From: Lentinula raphanica
Lineage: Eukaryota > Basidiomycota > Agaricomycetes > Agaricales > Omphalotaceae
Assembly (NCBI GenBank): GCA_027919835.1
Contig: JANVFP010000008.1
Coordinates: forward strand, 558,001 to 622,000
Reading direction: 5' to 3'
Length of the DNA stretch: 64,000 bases
The stretch's first letter is position 1, and every line of letters starts with the position of its first letter. Position numbers and translations under genes: made by a program. Under the pieces are notes generated by a model. It saw only the letters and a list, made by a program, of their open reading frames with translations. It searched no databases and had not been told where the DNA came from. This document shows, one piece after another, positions 24,001 to 35,634 of this stretch.

Positions 24001-25922
24001 CCTACCTAGCAAACATTCTGTCGGGTCTGACATATCCTAGTGAACAGCCCCTGGAGGAGGGGGAGGCTTTGCAAGCCAAGAAGGATGTGTACACATTCCT
24101 CTTCTTCGGTCGATCCAGTGTTTGGCCCCCGGGTGACGGCGGAAAATTAGTCCTCACTGCAGATGAAGAAGGTGGTTTGGAACCCACTTATCCCTATGTC
24201 CAGCAACTGCTAAGATATGACGCCGAATCATTCTTGCATTCGCTGGATATCGCTTTCGAGGATGCATACCTGAACGAAAAATCCCCCGCTGTGGATCGCT
24301 TGGTCGTCGTTCGCATCTTGATGGACATAGTAGCTACGGGTAATCTTACTCAGGCTGATAAAACCTTCATACATATCTTCATCGCCAGAAACGTGCCAAA
24401 GTACCCGCAATTTCTCAAAGAGGCTATACCATTCTCCACTCTCCATAATATCCTCGTCTCCCTCGCAGAAGATCCTGATCCTGACACAAGGGAAGATCGG
24501 CAGCTGGCAGCGGAATACTTACTGTCTGCTTACAATCCTCACAACGTACCTCACATCACCGAGCTTTTCAGAAAGGCAGGCTTTTTTAGGATATTGCGCG
24601 GGTGGCATCGTCAAGATAAACAATGGGGATCATTGCTACTAACATTCCTACAAGATCCTTCCCTCCCATTGTTCGAAATCTTCGAAAATCTGAATGAAGT
24701 CCTGGAATCTTCAACACGTTCATCGCACGATCTACCCCCAGAACTCATTGTCATCATCGAGGATGCTCTACCCTCGCTGATGCAGAAAAGCCCGTCTGAA
24801 ACTGCATTGCTACTCGATAAGCATCTTCCGTCACTGCATGATCAAGCCGTAGACTCTTTAGCAGAAAACCGCGATGAAGATCGACTCATCTATCTCCATC
24901 GCCTCTTAGGACCACCAGAAGAGGAAGAATACACGCATGTGCACAGCCCACACCCATCCCACAACCTCTCCTTAGCACTTCGTCGGCTATACATCATGCT
25001 AGAGTGTCGTTTTCATCCAGAGAACGTCATTCCTATCATGCAGTATCTACCTCTAGACTTGCTAGATTGGGATCATGTCATATCAACCTGTGAATCCTGC
25101 AAGGTTTATGACGCAGCCGTCTGGGCGTTGAACCAACAAGGAAAGCCCCTGGAAGCACTTGCAAAAGCTGATGGCTTTGACAAGAGTCTCATGCTCGAGC
25201 TCGTTGATCTTATTCAGAAAGCTTCGGGAGAGACATCCAGCCCCAATGTCGATTCCGTTTTGCAAAAGTTGGGGTCAATCGGGCGCACTGGTATCTCGAT
25301 GTGTGTAGAGCGATCCCAAGGCTCTTCTGCAACAGATATACCCCTGGAAGATATTTGGTTCAAGCTTCTCAACAGCCAGATCAATTGTGTACAAACACTA
25401 ACAGTTTGCTCCTCTCATGAAGCCTTAGTCGCAGACGAACACACCTCTTTCGAAAATCCGATCGCGCAGATCGAGTGGAAAGCGCTTTCCACTCTACGGT
25501 CACTGGTCCGAGAAACATTTAGTGCCCTTGTATCCGTCACTACCACCCGTGCGGTCTCTTTCCCGCAACTTTTCAATCGATTAGTCAATGCCGCCACACA
25601 TTCACCAGCTACGACTGGTACACAATATACCGAATTTCGAAGTATACTCACTGGTATGCTGGAATCATACCGTTCAGACGGGGACATGCTTATCATCGCC
25701 AAGCATCTACTTGATAGAGATTTATTCGAAACACTAGAACACGCAACACAGGCACGTATACGAGGATGGGCTCCCTCCAAAATCAGTCACTGCTCCTTCT
25801 GTCGCAAACCAATCCTGAAGCATGTCAAAGACCAGCCTGATACCGATGGCCTGGCTGCTGACCAGCGAATTATCGTCTCTCGGACAGGATCAATTTACCA
25901 TAGCCATTGTTACCCAACATGA
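21051..25922 (+). CDS. VPS8: Vacuolar protein sorting-associated protein 8 (CORVET subunit)
   Basis: CORVET tethering subunit that binds Rab5-type GTPase on early endosomes. The acidic disordered N-terminus (about residues 1-120) precedes a beta-propeller region with LICVGTDDGKICVYDF, ALALSHDHTYVASGHSTGYI, and further blades to about 23100. The long last exon from about 23220 carries the alpha-solenoid VPS8 domain (RKVHQYRRRIAEYRESPMSE, YPYLANILSGLTYPSEQPL, NVPKYPQFLKEAIPFSTLHN). The end is a RING-like zinc motif, HCSFCRKPILKHV ... GSIYHSHCYPT. The start was set at 21051 (MSQSPEFRYPDG) because the open frame before it is non-conserved and hydrophobic. Convergent with COG2, about 180 bp apart. 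Confidence 0.92.
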
Positions 25923-26101
25923 TAGGATACAAAATATGACCTAATAGTAACAGTTGGTATTGGACCACGTTATTCAATTCATGCCTTGAACATGGATTTT
26001 TCTCAAGTCTCAATGGTCTCTCATGATTTGATAGCAGATATTGGATCCCAATTATTATTGAAGGGTGTTTAAGAATATCATGAAGTCTCCAGAGCTGCAA
26101 A

Positions 26102-29100
26102 TTATGCTGAGTGATACGGTGATTTTCTTTTGAAATGGACCTCACGTTCATTGAGCAGCACCAGGTTGCGCAGAGCTATGAAGGCTTCACTATCTTCTGG
26201 GACGATTCCCAGTGTTTTGGCATCTTTTCCAAATGCTTCAACGTCCAGCATAAGCTGAGCACGTATACGTTCTTCGTCTTTGCTATCAGCGTCCGTTGCA
26301 TTATTACTGCCGAAAAGAGAAAACGTGGTGCTTTTTGTCCCTCTCTTAAGGCGACGCAGAGACTCCTCAGCCTTCTTCAATGTTGAGACTTGCACAATGT
26401 ACCTAGAAGGACTCGTCAACGAAATAGAAACGACCTCATGATATGCACTCGCTTATCGCAAACATTTTCAAAGACTTGTCTTGACCAAAGGCTGAGGTAC
26501 TCGGCCTTCAGGATGGCGCCCACTCCATCCTTCCCACTAATCCCAAAAAATACTTTGAGAGGTCGCAGGATAGATGGTACCCAGGGATGTGGCTCCGTTG
26601 GTAGTTGCTTATTTGCCTTGGCTCTGAGGTCTGTACGAATCTTCTTGACTGCATTCAGTGGAACCGCGCATCTCTCGGTCAATATTGCGATGATAGTGCT
26701 AGACATGGGTATAATCAGCGCAACTATAGGACCAATAGCATTCTCCAATGCATCTATCCCAAGCGTCAGTTACATGGAGGTATCATACGATAAATCTTGA
26801 TTTACCTTGTGGCTTTGGTTCATCATCGTTTTCTTCTTCCTCTTCTGACTCTGGAAGCAACACACATATTTCTTCATTCCAGAGGGTCATCATACTAGAC
26901 TGCAGAGTCTTTATGTCCGCGATCAAGCTCACGTATTTGATAAGCAGGGATTCGTCGGTAGACGAAGCGTCTATCGAGTGTCTTTCGGGAAGTCCTGGTG
27001 TAGGCACTCTTGAGTTAGCTTCAGAAATCTTATGTAGAATCAGCACACCGTGTAAACAGTCGATAAGAACATCAATTAGCTACCTTGCCAGTGTTGATAG
27101 GATTAGCACTGGTGAAGGGACCATCTTGAACGACTTCATTGAGCCAAACTCGATATCTGCTCAGAAGCTGGTATGTGCGTTAGTACATATTCGAGACAAG
27201 AAACCAGGACGTCTTGCCTGAAGAGTGAGTCTCCAAAACCTATGGCTTAACTCGGGAATATATATTTCTGCGCTCCAACAAGCCGTGAGCGCAATCCAGA
27301 TAGCTGTCGCTTGTGGAGTGAGCAAGGAATCGGTACTTGCTATGGAAAACGTGAATCGAGGATCTTACTTGAACCAAATACACACTCACTTGAAGACTTC
27401 CCAGAAGGCTCAGCAGGGAGAACAAGAGCCTCTTCAACTTTATTGACGATTTCCTTCCATCTCATTTGAAAATAAACGGGAAGCTGCCAGCGTTTTTCGA
27501 ACATAGCATAGACAGGATGTGCCCGCATACTTCGTACAGCTTGAGCAGATGAGGCCAAGAATTCCAGAGAACGAATAAATGCTTGTGTGATTTCGTAGTT
27601 CTTGAAGGTGAGATGAGTACAATGGAACAGACAATGACATTCAACCTACCTTTCGAAACTCATCCGGTCTACCAGAAGCAAACACCATGCTACCGAGGTC
27701 GTCCATAATAGCTCTACCAAGTTCATTCCAGATCACATTTGCCATGATGTCAAACCCTGGACCGTCTCTCCTCCTCCTCTCGTGTTCCAGAGCATCAGTA
27801 GATGCACGCGACTTGATGGATACTTTCTCTGCTATATCCATGATATTACTGAAATCTCTTTCAACAAAGCGAAGGATTTGAGTATACAGTTTTGCCAACG
27901 GGTCGTCACTATCATCTAAAAGGCGCGAGTGAGGTGATTTGGCTTTTCCTAGCCCGGATGGAAATGCGCTCTGCTGGCTGGAGAACGCAGTGAATGGTGT
28001 AAAGGGTGTTCGCGGTGGCACCAAAGATGAAGAAGTGGAAAACCCCGATCCCATGGAGGAACGGAAAGGAGTATGAGGTAGTAGAGGCGAGTGAGGAGCT
28101 GACAATGCTCCAGCAAATACCGTCTATGACATTGGAATCAACGTTCACTCGAATGATACCCATGTTGACACACCTTCCTAATGAAAGGGCGCATTACCAC
28201 CGATCGTAGGATTTCTTCTGCGTCTCTCCAAAGACTGAGAACATCATAAGTTTTGATGCACTCTGTCAAGTCAGGTAATATCTTGTTTTTCTCCAACTCC
28301 GATGGTTTTGCGTCCCCCACCATCGCAGAAAGTGTTGAAGCGAACAAGGCATCAAGGTCTGAGGATAGAGATGACTGTATGCGGTCGATTTTCTATCAGA
28401 ATACTTAAGCTCACAAGTGACGCGCACGAACGGAACGTCTCACAAACCCATTGAATCTCATCAACGAATGCGCAATGTTCACTGCGGGCTTTTGAAGCAT
28501 GGTAGAGAAGCTGCATGTACTCGGCTGCTGCACGGTTGAGATGTTTTGCTTTGTTGGCTGGTGACCTACAATGCAGTCATTGGTATTGATTCGATGTATG
28601 CCAGGAGACTCCGCACCTCTCCTCAGAGCTTTCCAATGTATTTGATGAAGGGACCTTGAAGCGCTCATAGTCGATGGGATCGTCGTCCTGATTAGGATTG
28701 ACAATGGAGAGTAACGACTCGAGACGCGTCACGGACTCCGATATCTTGAGCAATAGATGCAGAAGCGCCTGAACGTCGATAGTTCTTCAATAACATGCGT
28801 TACTTCATTGAACGTATACCTCACTTTCTCCTCTCTGATCATAGTCCTTCTTTCTAGCTTTTGGATGACCTCGTCTTCAATGGCGCGTAATTCAGCTTTG
28901 GATATCTAAGAATGTCAAGTCTATGCATCAAGACGCTCCAAGTTGTGCTGTGACGTACCGATATCTCTGATTTCAGGGTGTCCAAAGGTAGTATCAGACT
29001 GGTCAACCTCTCTCCTTCCCCTTTGAGATCGGTACTGAGGCTTATGAAGGCCTCATAATCGTCGTTGATGAGTTTGACGAGTTCTTCCTTCAACGTGGCC

Positions 29101-29369
29101 AAGTAGTCTCTGAGCTCTGTGCGGAGATCCTGAAGAGTGGTATGGGACCTGGACAGGAGGAACGCCTCGACATCGAAACTTTCCTTGGAAAGATATGGGT
29201 TTTCGTGCGAGAGAGGGATGTATATTGGGAGGTCGTGAGTGGAACCATCCTGTGAGTCTGAGAGGGCGGGATGAGTTTTTTCTCTGGTAGCAAGCTCTTC
29301 CGCTAAGCGTTCTAATTGGTACGGGTCTGTGTCAGATGGCGCAGAAGCCTTTGGGCTGAGGATGGACAT
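26102..29369 (-). CDS. COG2: Conserved oligomeric Golgi complex subunit 2
   Basis: Lobe A subunit of the COG vesicle tether of the Golgi. The N-terminus has the conserved Cog2 domain: IPLSHENPYLSKESFDVEAF, SRSHTTLQDLRTELRDYLAT, LKEELVKLINDDYEAFISLS and LKGEGERLTSLILPLDTLKS. The middle is spread over many short exons. The 3' part has helical stretches such as YTQILRFVERDFSNIMDIAE and the end LMLDVEAFGKDAKTLGIV ... YHSA. About ten introns. The start at 29369 gives MSILSPKASAPSDTDPYQLE directly ahead of the domain. It is convergent with VPS8 and divergent from the hemerythrin-like gene. Confidence 0.88.
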
Positions 29370-29698
29370 TGTACATGGGCGAATAGGTGGAATGTTTAGC
29401 GCTTAATTTTTGGCGCCTGTTCTCTTATATCACGTCATCTCGATTATGCCGCCTCAGAGCTCTAGTCGCTTAAACCACACAAGCCATAAGCTTAAGGCTA
29501 CGAACTGCTTGATTAAATCCTTGCTATCACAATGGAAGAGTGGAAGTGGAACAAAGTGGGCAATATCATTCTGATTTCATTCCAATCTCATCTGACTCTG
29601 TGCTCTTTCTAGCTCAGCATGATTATGCAAAGTTTTCATGACAATTTCAAAGAAGAATGTAATAAATCTCCATTGACTCTTTCGCTTCTTTCATATCC
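29370..29698. promoter_or_regulatory. Divergent promoter region COG2 / hemerythrin-like gene
   Basis: Gap of 329 bp between two divergent starts. It contains AT-rich and pyrimidine tracts toward the hemerythrin-like start but no clear TATA box or repeat. A short open frame from 29619 is out of phase with the gene and is not supported. Confidence 0.4.
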
Positions 29699-30441
29699 AT
29701 GTCACTCCCCATCCCAGTCAATATGTTGTACGAAGTATGCAGAATCGACCCTTCTCACCAACTGCTGCTGCTCGCTGATCCACACCGATCATACCACAAC
29801 AGCTATCTGATGGGTCCTTCAACAAACGAGGATGGTCTCTGGGAGTTTTCCTCGCAAGAGCTAACCAGTTCGATCAACGTAAGGAACGCTTTTTCACAGA
29901 TACACAGATACCCCACCATATTCTATGGTATCTTGAATTCTCTAGACCTCACTATGCATCACACTATCGAAGAAACATACCTCTTCCCCATACTAGGGAA
30001 ACGAATGAAACAGTTCTCCGAAACAGAGGGACTCCACCTGGAATCCCACAAGGGTATACATGACGGTGTGTCCTGCTTATACTTCATTCAGGAATGGCTT
30101 CCTCCTTGGCCTACTCCACCAGTAGCTGATTTTTGGAAGATGAAGTCGTTTCATGTAGGGCCAACTGATCATCATCTTTCAGGGTTGGAGCAGCTTGCAG
30201 CTCTCGTCAAGAATTACAAATCGGAACCCAGTACCTATGACCCCTCGAAGATGCGAGCATGCCTCGACAGCTTTCGCGAAGTCTTATTTTCCCATCTCGA
30301 CCAGGAGGTACGCCTTCCACCCCTTTCTTCTTCCTTGGCTTCCTGTGTTCGACTCATTTCCATTTGGAGGTCGAGGATCTTCGAGGTGACAATCTCAAGA
30401 AGTTCTTCTCATTGGAGGAAGTAGAGAGTTTTCCGATATAA
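29699..30441 (+). CDS. Hemerythrin-like HHE cation-binding protein
   Basis: About 220-residue soluble protein with the four-helix HHE pattern. Candidate metal ligands are the HH pair and glutamate in LDLTMHHTIEETYLFPIL, the histidines in HLESHKGIHDGV, and the histidine plus acidic pair in VLFSHLDQE. A 3' intron (GTACGC...TGGAG) joins DQE to VEDLRGDNLKKFF. The N-terminal 60 residues (MSLPIPVNMLYEVCRIDPSH) are not part of the core. The family binds non-heme iron or diiron, and in fungi members are linked to oxygen, NO or iron stress; the role here is unknown. There is no signal peptide. Only one intron is needed, unlike its neighbours. Confidence 0.8.
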
Positions 30442-30678
30442 CTCAATAATGATTACACTGCAATGAAAGTGATGATAAGCCATAGACTATCTCTGATTTC
30501 AAACACGTATTACTAGAGAGAGGAAGCCAAGACCGGTCTTCACTTTCCGTAAGGATGGAAGCTCAGGTCTTCCATATGGTAAGTTGTCGGGCATTGAGAG
30601 CTTCACAAGCGAACCTTCTTGATGAAGGAATGTTCTGCAAAAAACTCTGGCTACGCCGCACATTTCGGCCAGTCAGTA

Positions 30679-30702
30679 CATGAAGCATGAAGCATGAAGC
30701 AT
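30679..30702. repeat. Short tandem repeat (unit catgaag, three copies)
   Basis: Three consecutive near-perfect copies of an 8-bp unit read as catgaagc, in non-coding DNA downstream of the hemerythrin-like gene. Confidence 0.7.
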
Positions 30703-32419
30703 GAGCGTGTAAGCAGCCAAGCCTGACAAAATTCAGAAGCTGAATCTCATTCGCGGAGACTCTGGGTAATCATAACCTGTCGTACAATTGAACATAAGGC
30801 TGATGTCTGGTGTTATCTTCCTGTTTTCGGTCCAAACACCGCGGTCGTGGAGAACTTATGTTCTGGACAGAAATGAATTCTGGATTTTACCGCCGGTTAT
30901 TGTCCTTGTTGACTTTCCGACTAATGACTGGCCAGCGATGGCTGGAAAAAAAGTTTCCTGAATAGTAGACGGTCTACTAGATTGAATGATACAATGTGCT
31001 GCCATGCCTGGCCCTATTGTACGGTTCCTGCGGTTCCTTGCCACACTCCTAACGAGGATAGACATGCTGTTTGCTTCTCAATGATCGAGTTAGAAGATTG
31101 ACCTCGATCTGGCAAATGTTTTTTTTTCTTTCGAAACGAACGTGTGCTTGAGCGGCGGACCCGAAGCGTTCGATGTCCCAGTCTTTGACTGCGACGGTAT
31201 CTGGTGCTCAAATCCACCAGTGGGATATCACCGGGAATGAGCGAATCGAGCTATCTGCGCAAAGACCCAAGATATTCCTGACCTTTGGTACCCTGTGGCA
31301 GCGGAACGAAGAGTTCGTGTCAGAGATGGTATGTGGTAATGTGATTCCAAGACTTCACCGGACCATGCAAAAAATTGAGTATTAACATGAGTCTTCTGTT
31401 AACATGATTTGGCTATGAAGTACTTACTAGGCAGCTGCTTGTGTATGGTATATTTTGCCAGACCACGGTTGTCCTTCGGGTAGATTACCGACTGCGACTA
31501 CCGGTCACAGTCGGAGGAGATGCAATGGAAAATCAATCACTCAATAGCCTTAAACAGCTGTAATACGAATCGGAATGTCCGTGATCCAACCCAGTCAAAC
31601 AATCGAGTTGTCCAATGTCGACATTCAATGAGGGCGGCCGAAGTCAATATTGTTGGCGACTCGGATACAACCAGGATACAGCTCGCATGCGCTCGCCGTC
31701 ACAATGAAGCAGGTAATATGAAGATACCTTTTCAAACCAGCCAAGAGGTTCCCTTTGGGCTTGATTTCTTGATTTCAAGGATTACGAGAACCTCTCGGAA
31801 GATAGACGGCTTGTACAAATTGGCAGATACGAGAGCCAAGCCTCTTGCTTGACATTGGCAACATATGTTCTTGATAATCGGCGATTGTTGCCTCTCCGTG
31901 TTCGTTCTTTTTTTCTTCAAACTTGAAGCTGTGCGATGGGGGGCAGAACTCAACTGTGAATCGAGTGCTCCCGCCGCCTGACTCATAATGCAGCCAAGGA
32001 TAAAACCTCTATACCAAGCTTTGTGTACCTCTTTTAGTGGACGGTAAAACGGATCTGACGGTTCACCGGAAGTGGAGGCCTCTTCGACTCATGATTATCC
32101 TGTCAAATGATAAATCAGGTTCTATACCTGTCGAAATGCAAGTGGATAAACACTGACCGAATCCGTCTGACTCTGATCCATCGGATAGTCCTGCAAGTTA
32201 TCATGCAGTGGCACTATTGTCACCGCGCGTTGGAAGTACTTTCGATAATATCCGAGGCCCAGCACTTTTGGGGGTTATTCAAGACCACGATCCACTGCTG
32301 GTAAGGCTCTGTCCAAATACGGACAAAAGGTAAAATTACAGCATTGAGTAGCCAGATTTGTCCTGCAAGACAGGAGATGGGAGATGTGATATGATATGAC
32401 CTTCAATGCACGAGCGTCG

Positions 32420-32734
32420 AACAGCGATCAACGTCGAGGAGCATCGAGGATTCGGAGGGGCTATTTTGGATTCAAGTGAACATGCTGTTTAAACCAGGCA
32501 AACAAACCGCTTCTTGGCAGCTCATCGACAAGAGGTACACTTGTGCTTGCATCGACAGTATCGATGTTTGCTCGTTGCAACAGCGATGAACGTCGAAGAG
32601 TCGGAGTGGCTATAGTTTTCAAAGGTTTTCAAAAGCGGACATGCTGCCTCAACCAGGCAAACGAGGATCTGTTAGCATCTCATAGACAAGAGATCCACCT
32701 ATGTCTGTATCGATAGTATCGATGTTTGCTCGTT
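32420..32734. repeat. Tandem direct duplication, two units of about 157 bp
   Basis: Unit 1 is 32420-32576 and unit 2 is 32579-32734. Both begin with aacagcgat and aacgtcga, share ccaggcaaac near the middle and gacaagag further on, and end with gtatcgatgtttgctcgtt. The units differ by scattered substitutions and small indels, so the duplication is not recent. No open frame spans it, and no terminal inverted repeat was seen. Confidence 0.85.
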
Positions 32735-33141
32735 CACTCGTTCATACCTGGAAGCAGCAGAGCACTTGAAAGCACAGAGTCACAGACGCAAGAAGCTAAA
32801 AAAGGTTTTCAGGCACGAGCGGCCATCAAGCCCATCAAAAAATCCATCAAAGCCATCAATGACGACAGTCGACGGACGAGCTTCCTTTTTGGACAAGTTC
32901 AAAATAGGTCCGTACAATTTTTTTTTCTCGAAGCCCTTGGCTAGCCAGGTGCTGCTCAGAACAATGCAGTTGCCTGCTGCCAGCTTGCCACGCTTGAGAG
33001 GAACGATGAGGAGGGCAGAACTCAATTTATGATAATCGCTCGCTTACGTGTGGAGTCGTGTGGAGCAACATCATACTCTATCATACTTTAACTTTCCATT
33101 CTTCACGGCTTTCCCTCAAACACTCCTTTCTTTGCGCAACA

Positions 33142-34179
33142 ATGGTACGTCCTCTGTTTCTCATGTTCTCCAAGCGGGTTCACGCTCGATGATTTTTTTG
33201 CTAGGTCAACTATCCAGAGGACAGTGCCATTCTTCCCTTTCCTGACCTTCCCGTAGAACTTATCAGGTCCGTCTTTTTGGTTTTCATGATATTTATAAGC
33301 TCGGCCAATATCATACTTCGTAGAGAGATCCTTGATTTTGCTGCTCTCTCCTGCCGCAAAACATCACTTTCATTGACCCTTGTGTCATCTACGCTCAGGA
33401 TATGGACCGTGCCAATCCTCTACAGCACGGTCGTTCTCCATACCGCTAGCGATGTCAAGAACTTTCTGCATGCCCTGTCATCGCCTTATTCACCCAACTC
33501 TCGACTCGTACTTCCTACTCCACTCGCTCAGAATGTTAAACGCCTGGCTATATTTGCCCTCGGCCCTCTCCAACATATCGAGAAAATCATTTCGCAATGT
33601 TCCAATGCTCAAAGTTTAGCATGCGGCTTTTCTTTGGCCAGCTATGCTTCTATCAATCTGAAGCTGCCTACGGCCACTGTCACAGTCGAATTACCTTCCC
33701 AAACGCAGATTATAGAACGACATCTACTAGGAATGTCCTGCCGTGATGCGATTCCCTTTTCCCTGCTCAGCCAGGACACAACTCATCTGCACGCCCAGAT
33801 ATCTTCGCTGCAGGTGTTACTGTCCCTCTTGCAGATGCACAAACAGTTGCCAGTTTTGTCCCATCTGGCACTCAGGATACCTTCCACATTGCTAGCTACA
33901 CGTCATTCGGCCTCACTCTTCTTTAAAAGTTTACAAGAATACAACGGGAACCTTAGTACAATTCTTGTGCTGATAACGGATCGCTCCGAGGAGTTTCTGG
34001 GTGAATGGGAAGTTGCAAAGAGTTTGTCTTGCGGCAAAGTAGTCATCGAGCGGGCCTCGGGATCTGCAGTGTCGCAGTGGGAAAACACACGCATGGTAGG
34101 CAAGGGTAGTCTATGGGCCTCTGCCAATGCTGAAGTAGAAGAGAGAAGAAGGAAGAAAGCCGGCGAACTTCGCTTGTGA
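33142..34179 (+). CDS. F-box-like domain protein
   Basis: About 310 residues. Exon 1 is only the ATG, followed by GTACGT...TGCTAG. Exon 2 then encodes VNYPEDSAILPFPDLPVELI, a typical basidiomycete F-box-like opening (LPVELIREIL). A second intron splits the R codon before EILDFAALSCRKTSLSLTLV. The motif LRIWTVPILYSTVVL is the common continuation in this very large agaric family. The rest has weak leucine-rich periodicity and a basic C-terminus (EERRRKKAGELRL). Such proteins are presumed SCF adaptors that select targets for ubiquitination; no target can be inferred. Start choice depends on the 3-nt coding first exon. Confidence 0.75.
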
Positions 34180-34372
34180 TACATTATGATTTTTCTGATG
34201 CTTTCTGATATCCATGGACCTTCATACCAGCACAGTATCACTGTATGTAGTACTTCTGCATAACTCACGATTTCTCCTCTGCCACTGCATGAAGCCGCGG
34301 GAAAGTTGCGGGAAACCCGCTTTGCTTACGGCATTCGCCACCTTTCCTGCTAATAGTAACTCGCAGTCTACC

Positions 34373-35093
34373 ATGGCGGCCCAAACCTCACCAGATGTCG
34401 AACCACCAGCAAATCGCCACAAACTCACTGCCGTCGAGCGTCAACGAGCTCAGCTCGATAAGCTACTCAAGGATCCTGCGAAACCTGCATATGTACCTCC
34501 TCCACCAAAAGAAAAGACCATCCGACCTGCACGAGAGATGATGAAGAATGTGCAGGGTTCCAGCGCAGGTGCGGGTAGCGGAGAGTTCCATGTTTACAAG
34601 GCTGGAAGGCGGAGAGAATACGAGCGACTAAATCTACTAGAAGAGGCAGCCCGAAAGGTGCTTGCATTCGGGTTTACTCTTGCAGTTTTAATCTAACTCA
34701 TCTCTGTTTCAATAGGAAGTTGAAGATGCTGAATTTAGACGGAAGAGAGAGGAAGCAGAAGCGATTGCAGAAGCAAAGACTGCAAAGAACAGAGCCAAGC
34801 GTCAGAAGAAGAAAGGGAAAGCAAAGAATGCTGCTTCAGACTCTGCATCAGGCGCAGCGGCTTCGCGGAGCGGGGACGATCTTCCGCTCAAAAAGAGGAG
34901 GTTGGTGAATGGGCGGGAGCTAGTGTTTAGGAAGCAAGGAGATGATGATGACGCTCAAGACTCCGATGAGGATGAGCAAGCTATAGCACCAAATCCCTCT
35001 ACGATGGAGTCTTATGATACAAGTGCAGCCACATCGGATGCACGGCCAGCCCCGGTAGCTGTTTCGAAGATCGTAATTCACGAGGACGATTAG
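34373..35093 (+). CDS. PRKR-interacting protein 1 homologue (DUF1168)
   Basis: About 220-residue nuclear protein. The family core is clear: LTAVERQRAQLDKLLKDPAK, VPPPPKEKTIRPAREMMKN, VQGSSAGAGSGEFHVYKAGR and RREYERLNLLEEAA. After one intron comes a helical K/E/A-rich segment with AKNRAKRQKKKGKAKN (nuclear-localisation-like) and an acidic DDDDAQDSDEDE tail. The human protein is a late spliceosome component that binds double-stranded RNA; a splicing role here is inferred from the family. Start at 34373 (MAAQTSPDVEPP) lies just before the conserved block. Confidence 0.88.
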
Positions 35094-35634
35094 CCAGCCA
35101 TGGTCGGCTTTTCTGTCGCTCGTGTTGCATCAACTCCGGGAAAAAACACTCCAGTCTCGTCTTGGCATAACGCCTGTATCTCATTGCTGTATCATCACTG
35201 TATGGTCTTTCTCTTCATGACTCAATATATTCTCTGAATGCGATTTCATTAAAAGGCAAAAGAAGACTTCGTATCAAACTGGTTTCGCCGTGCTGCTGTG
35301 CACATTCACGCATAAAAACACTGGAAAAACACCTGGTTACTATGGTGTCAGTAGCTTGTGCATGTCGATGCCTCTTAGTCCTTCCTTTATTCAGATTTTC
35401 GTGATTCAATGACCCCAGAGAGGTTAGGCCGGTCAAAATACATATGGACATTGCTCCAATATCACCCGAAAGTTTTCCGTCAGCTTCAAAGTGTTCCGAG
35501 AATTAACCAACTAAACAGAGAACGCTCCTCACTTGCTGAGTATGGTTGAACTCTTTCGCAAGGGCTGAGTGCATATAAAAGGCGTTAGAGATTGGTACAT
35601 ATCTCGCTATCGGTAGAAGACCGAGTAAAAGACC
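35094..35634. promoter_or_regulatory. Intergenic region and AA9 promoter
   Basis: About 540 bp. The 3' side of the PRKRIP1 homologue shows nothing recognisable. The last 60 bp before the AA9 start contain a TATA box. A short minus-strand open frame (35215-35451) has no family support. Confidence 0.45.
35574..35580 (+). promoter_or_regulatory. TATA box of the AA9 gene
   Basis: TATAAAA lies 55 bp before the AA9 start codon. A strong TATA so close to the start is usual for inducible secreted-enzyme genes and rare among the housekeeping genes of this window. Confidence 0.55.

Larger units (their letters stand above)
30442..33141. other. Gene-poor region with repeats, no supported gene
   Basis: About 2.7 kb with only short open frames on both strands (for example near 31520-31850 plus and 31730-31990 minus) that overlap each other, lack splice-supported continuation and match no family I know. 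It holds a three-unit 8-bp microsatellite at 30679, a 157-bp tandem duplication at 32420-32734 and a CCATCAA-rich tract near 32820-32860. Poly-T stretches occur near 31110 and 32910. It may be a decayed insertion or simple intergenic DNA. Confidence 0.5.

Noticed and set aside
31520..31986. Frames that might be a transposon relic in the 30-33 kb gap
   Set aside because: No transposase or reverse-transcriptase motif and no terminal repeats were found around them.
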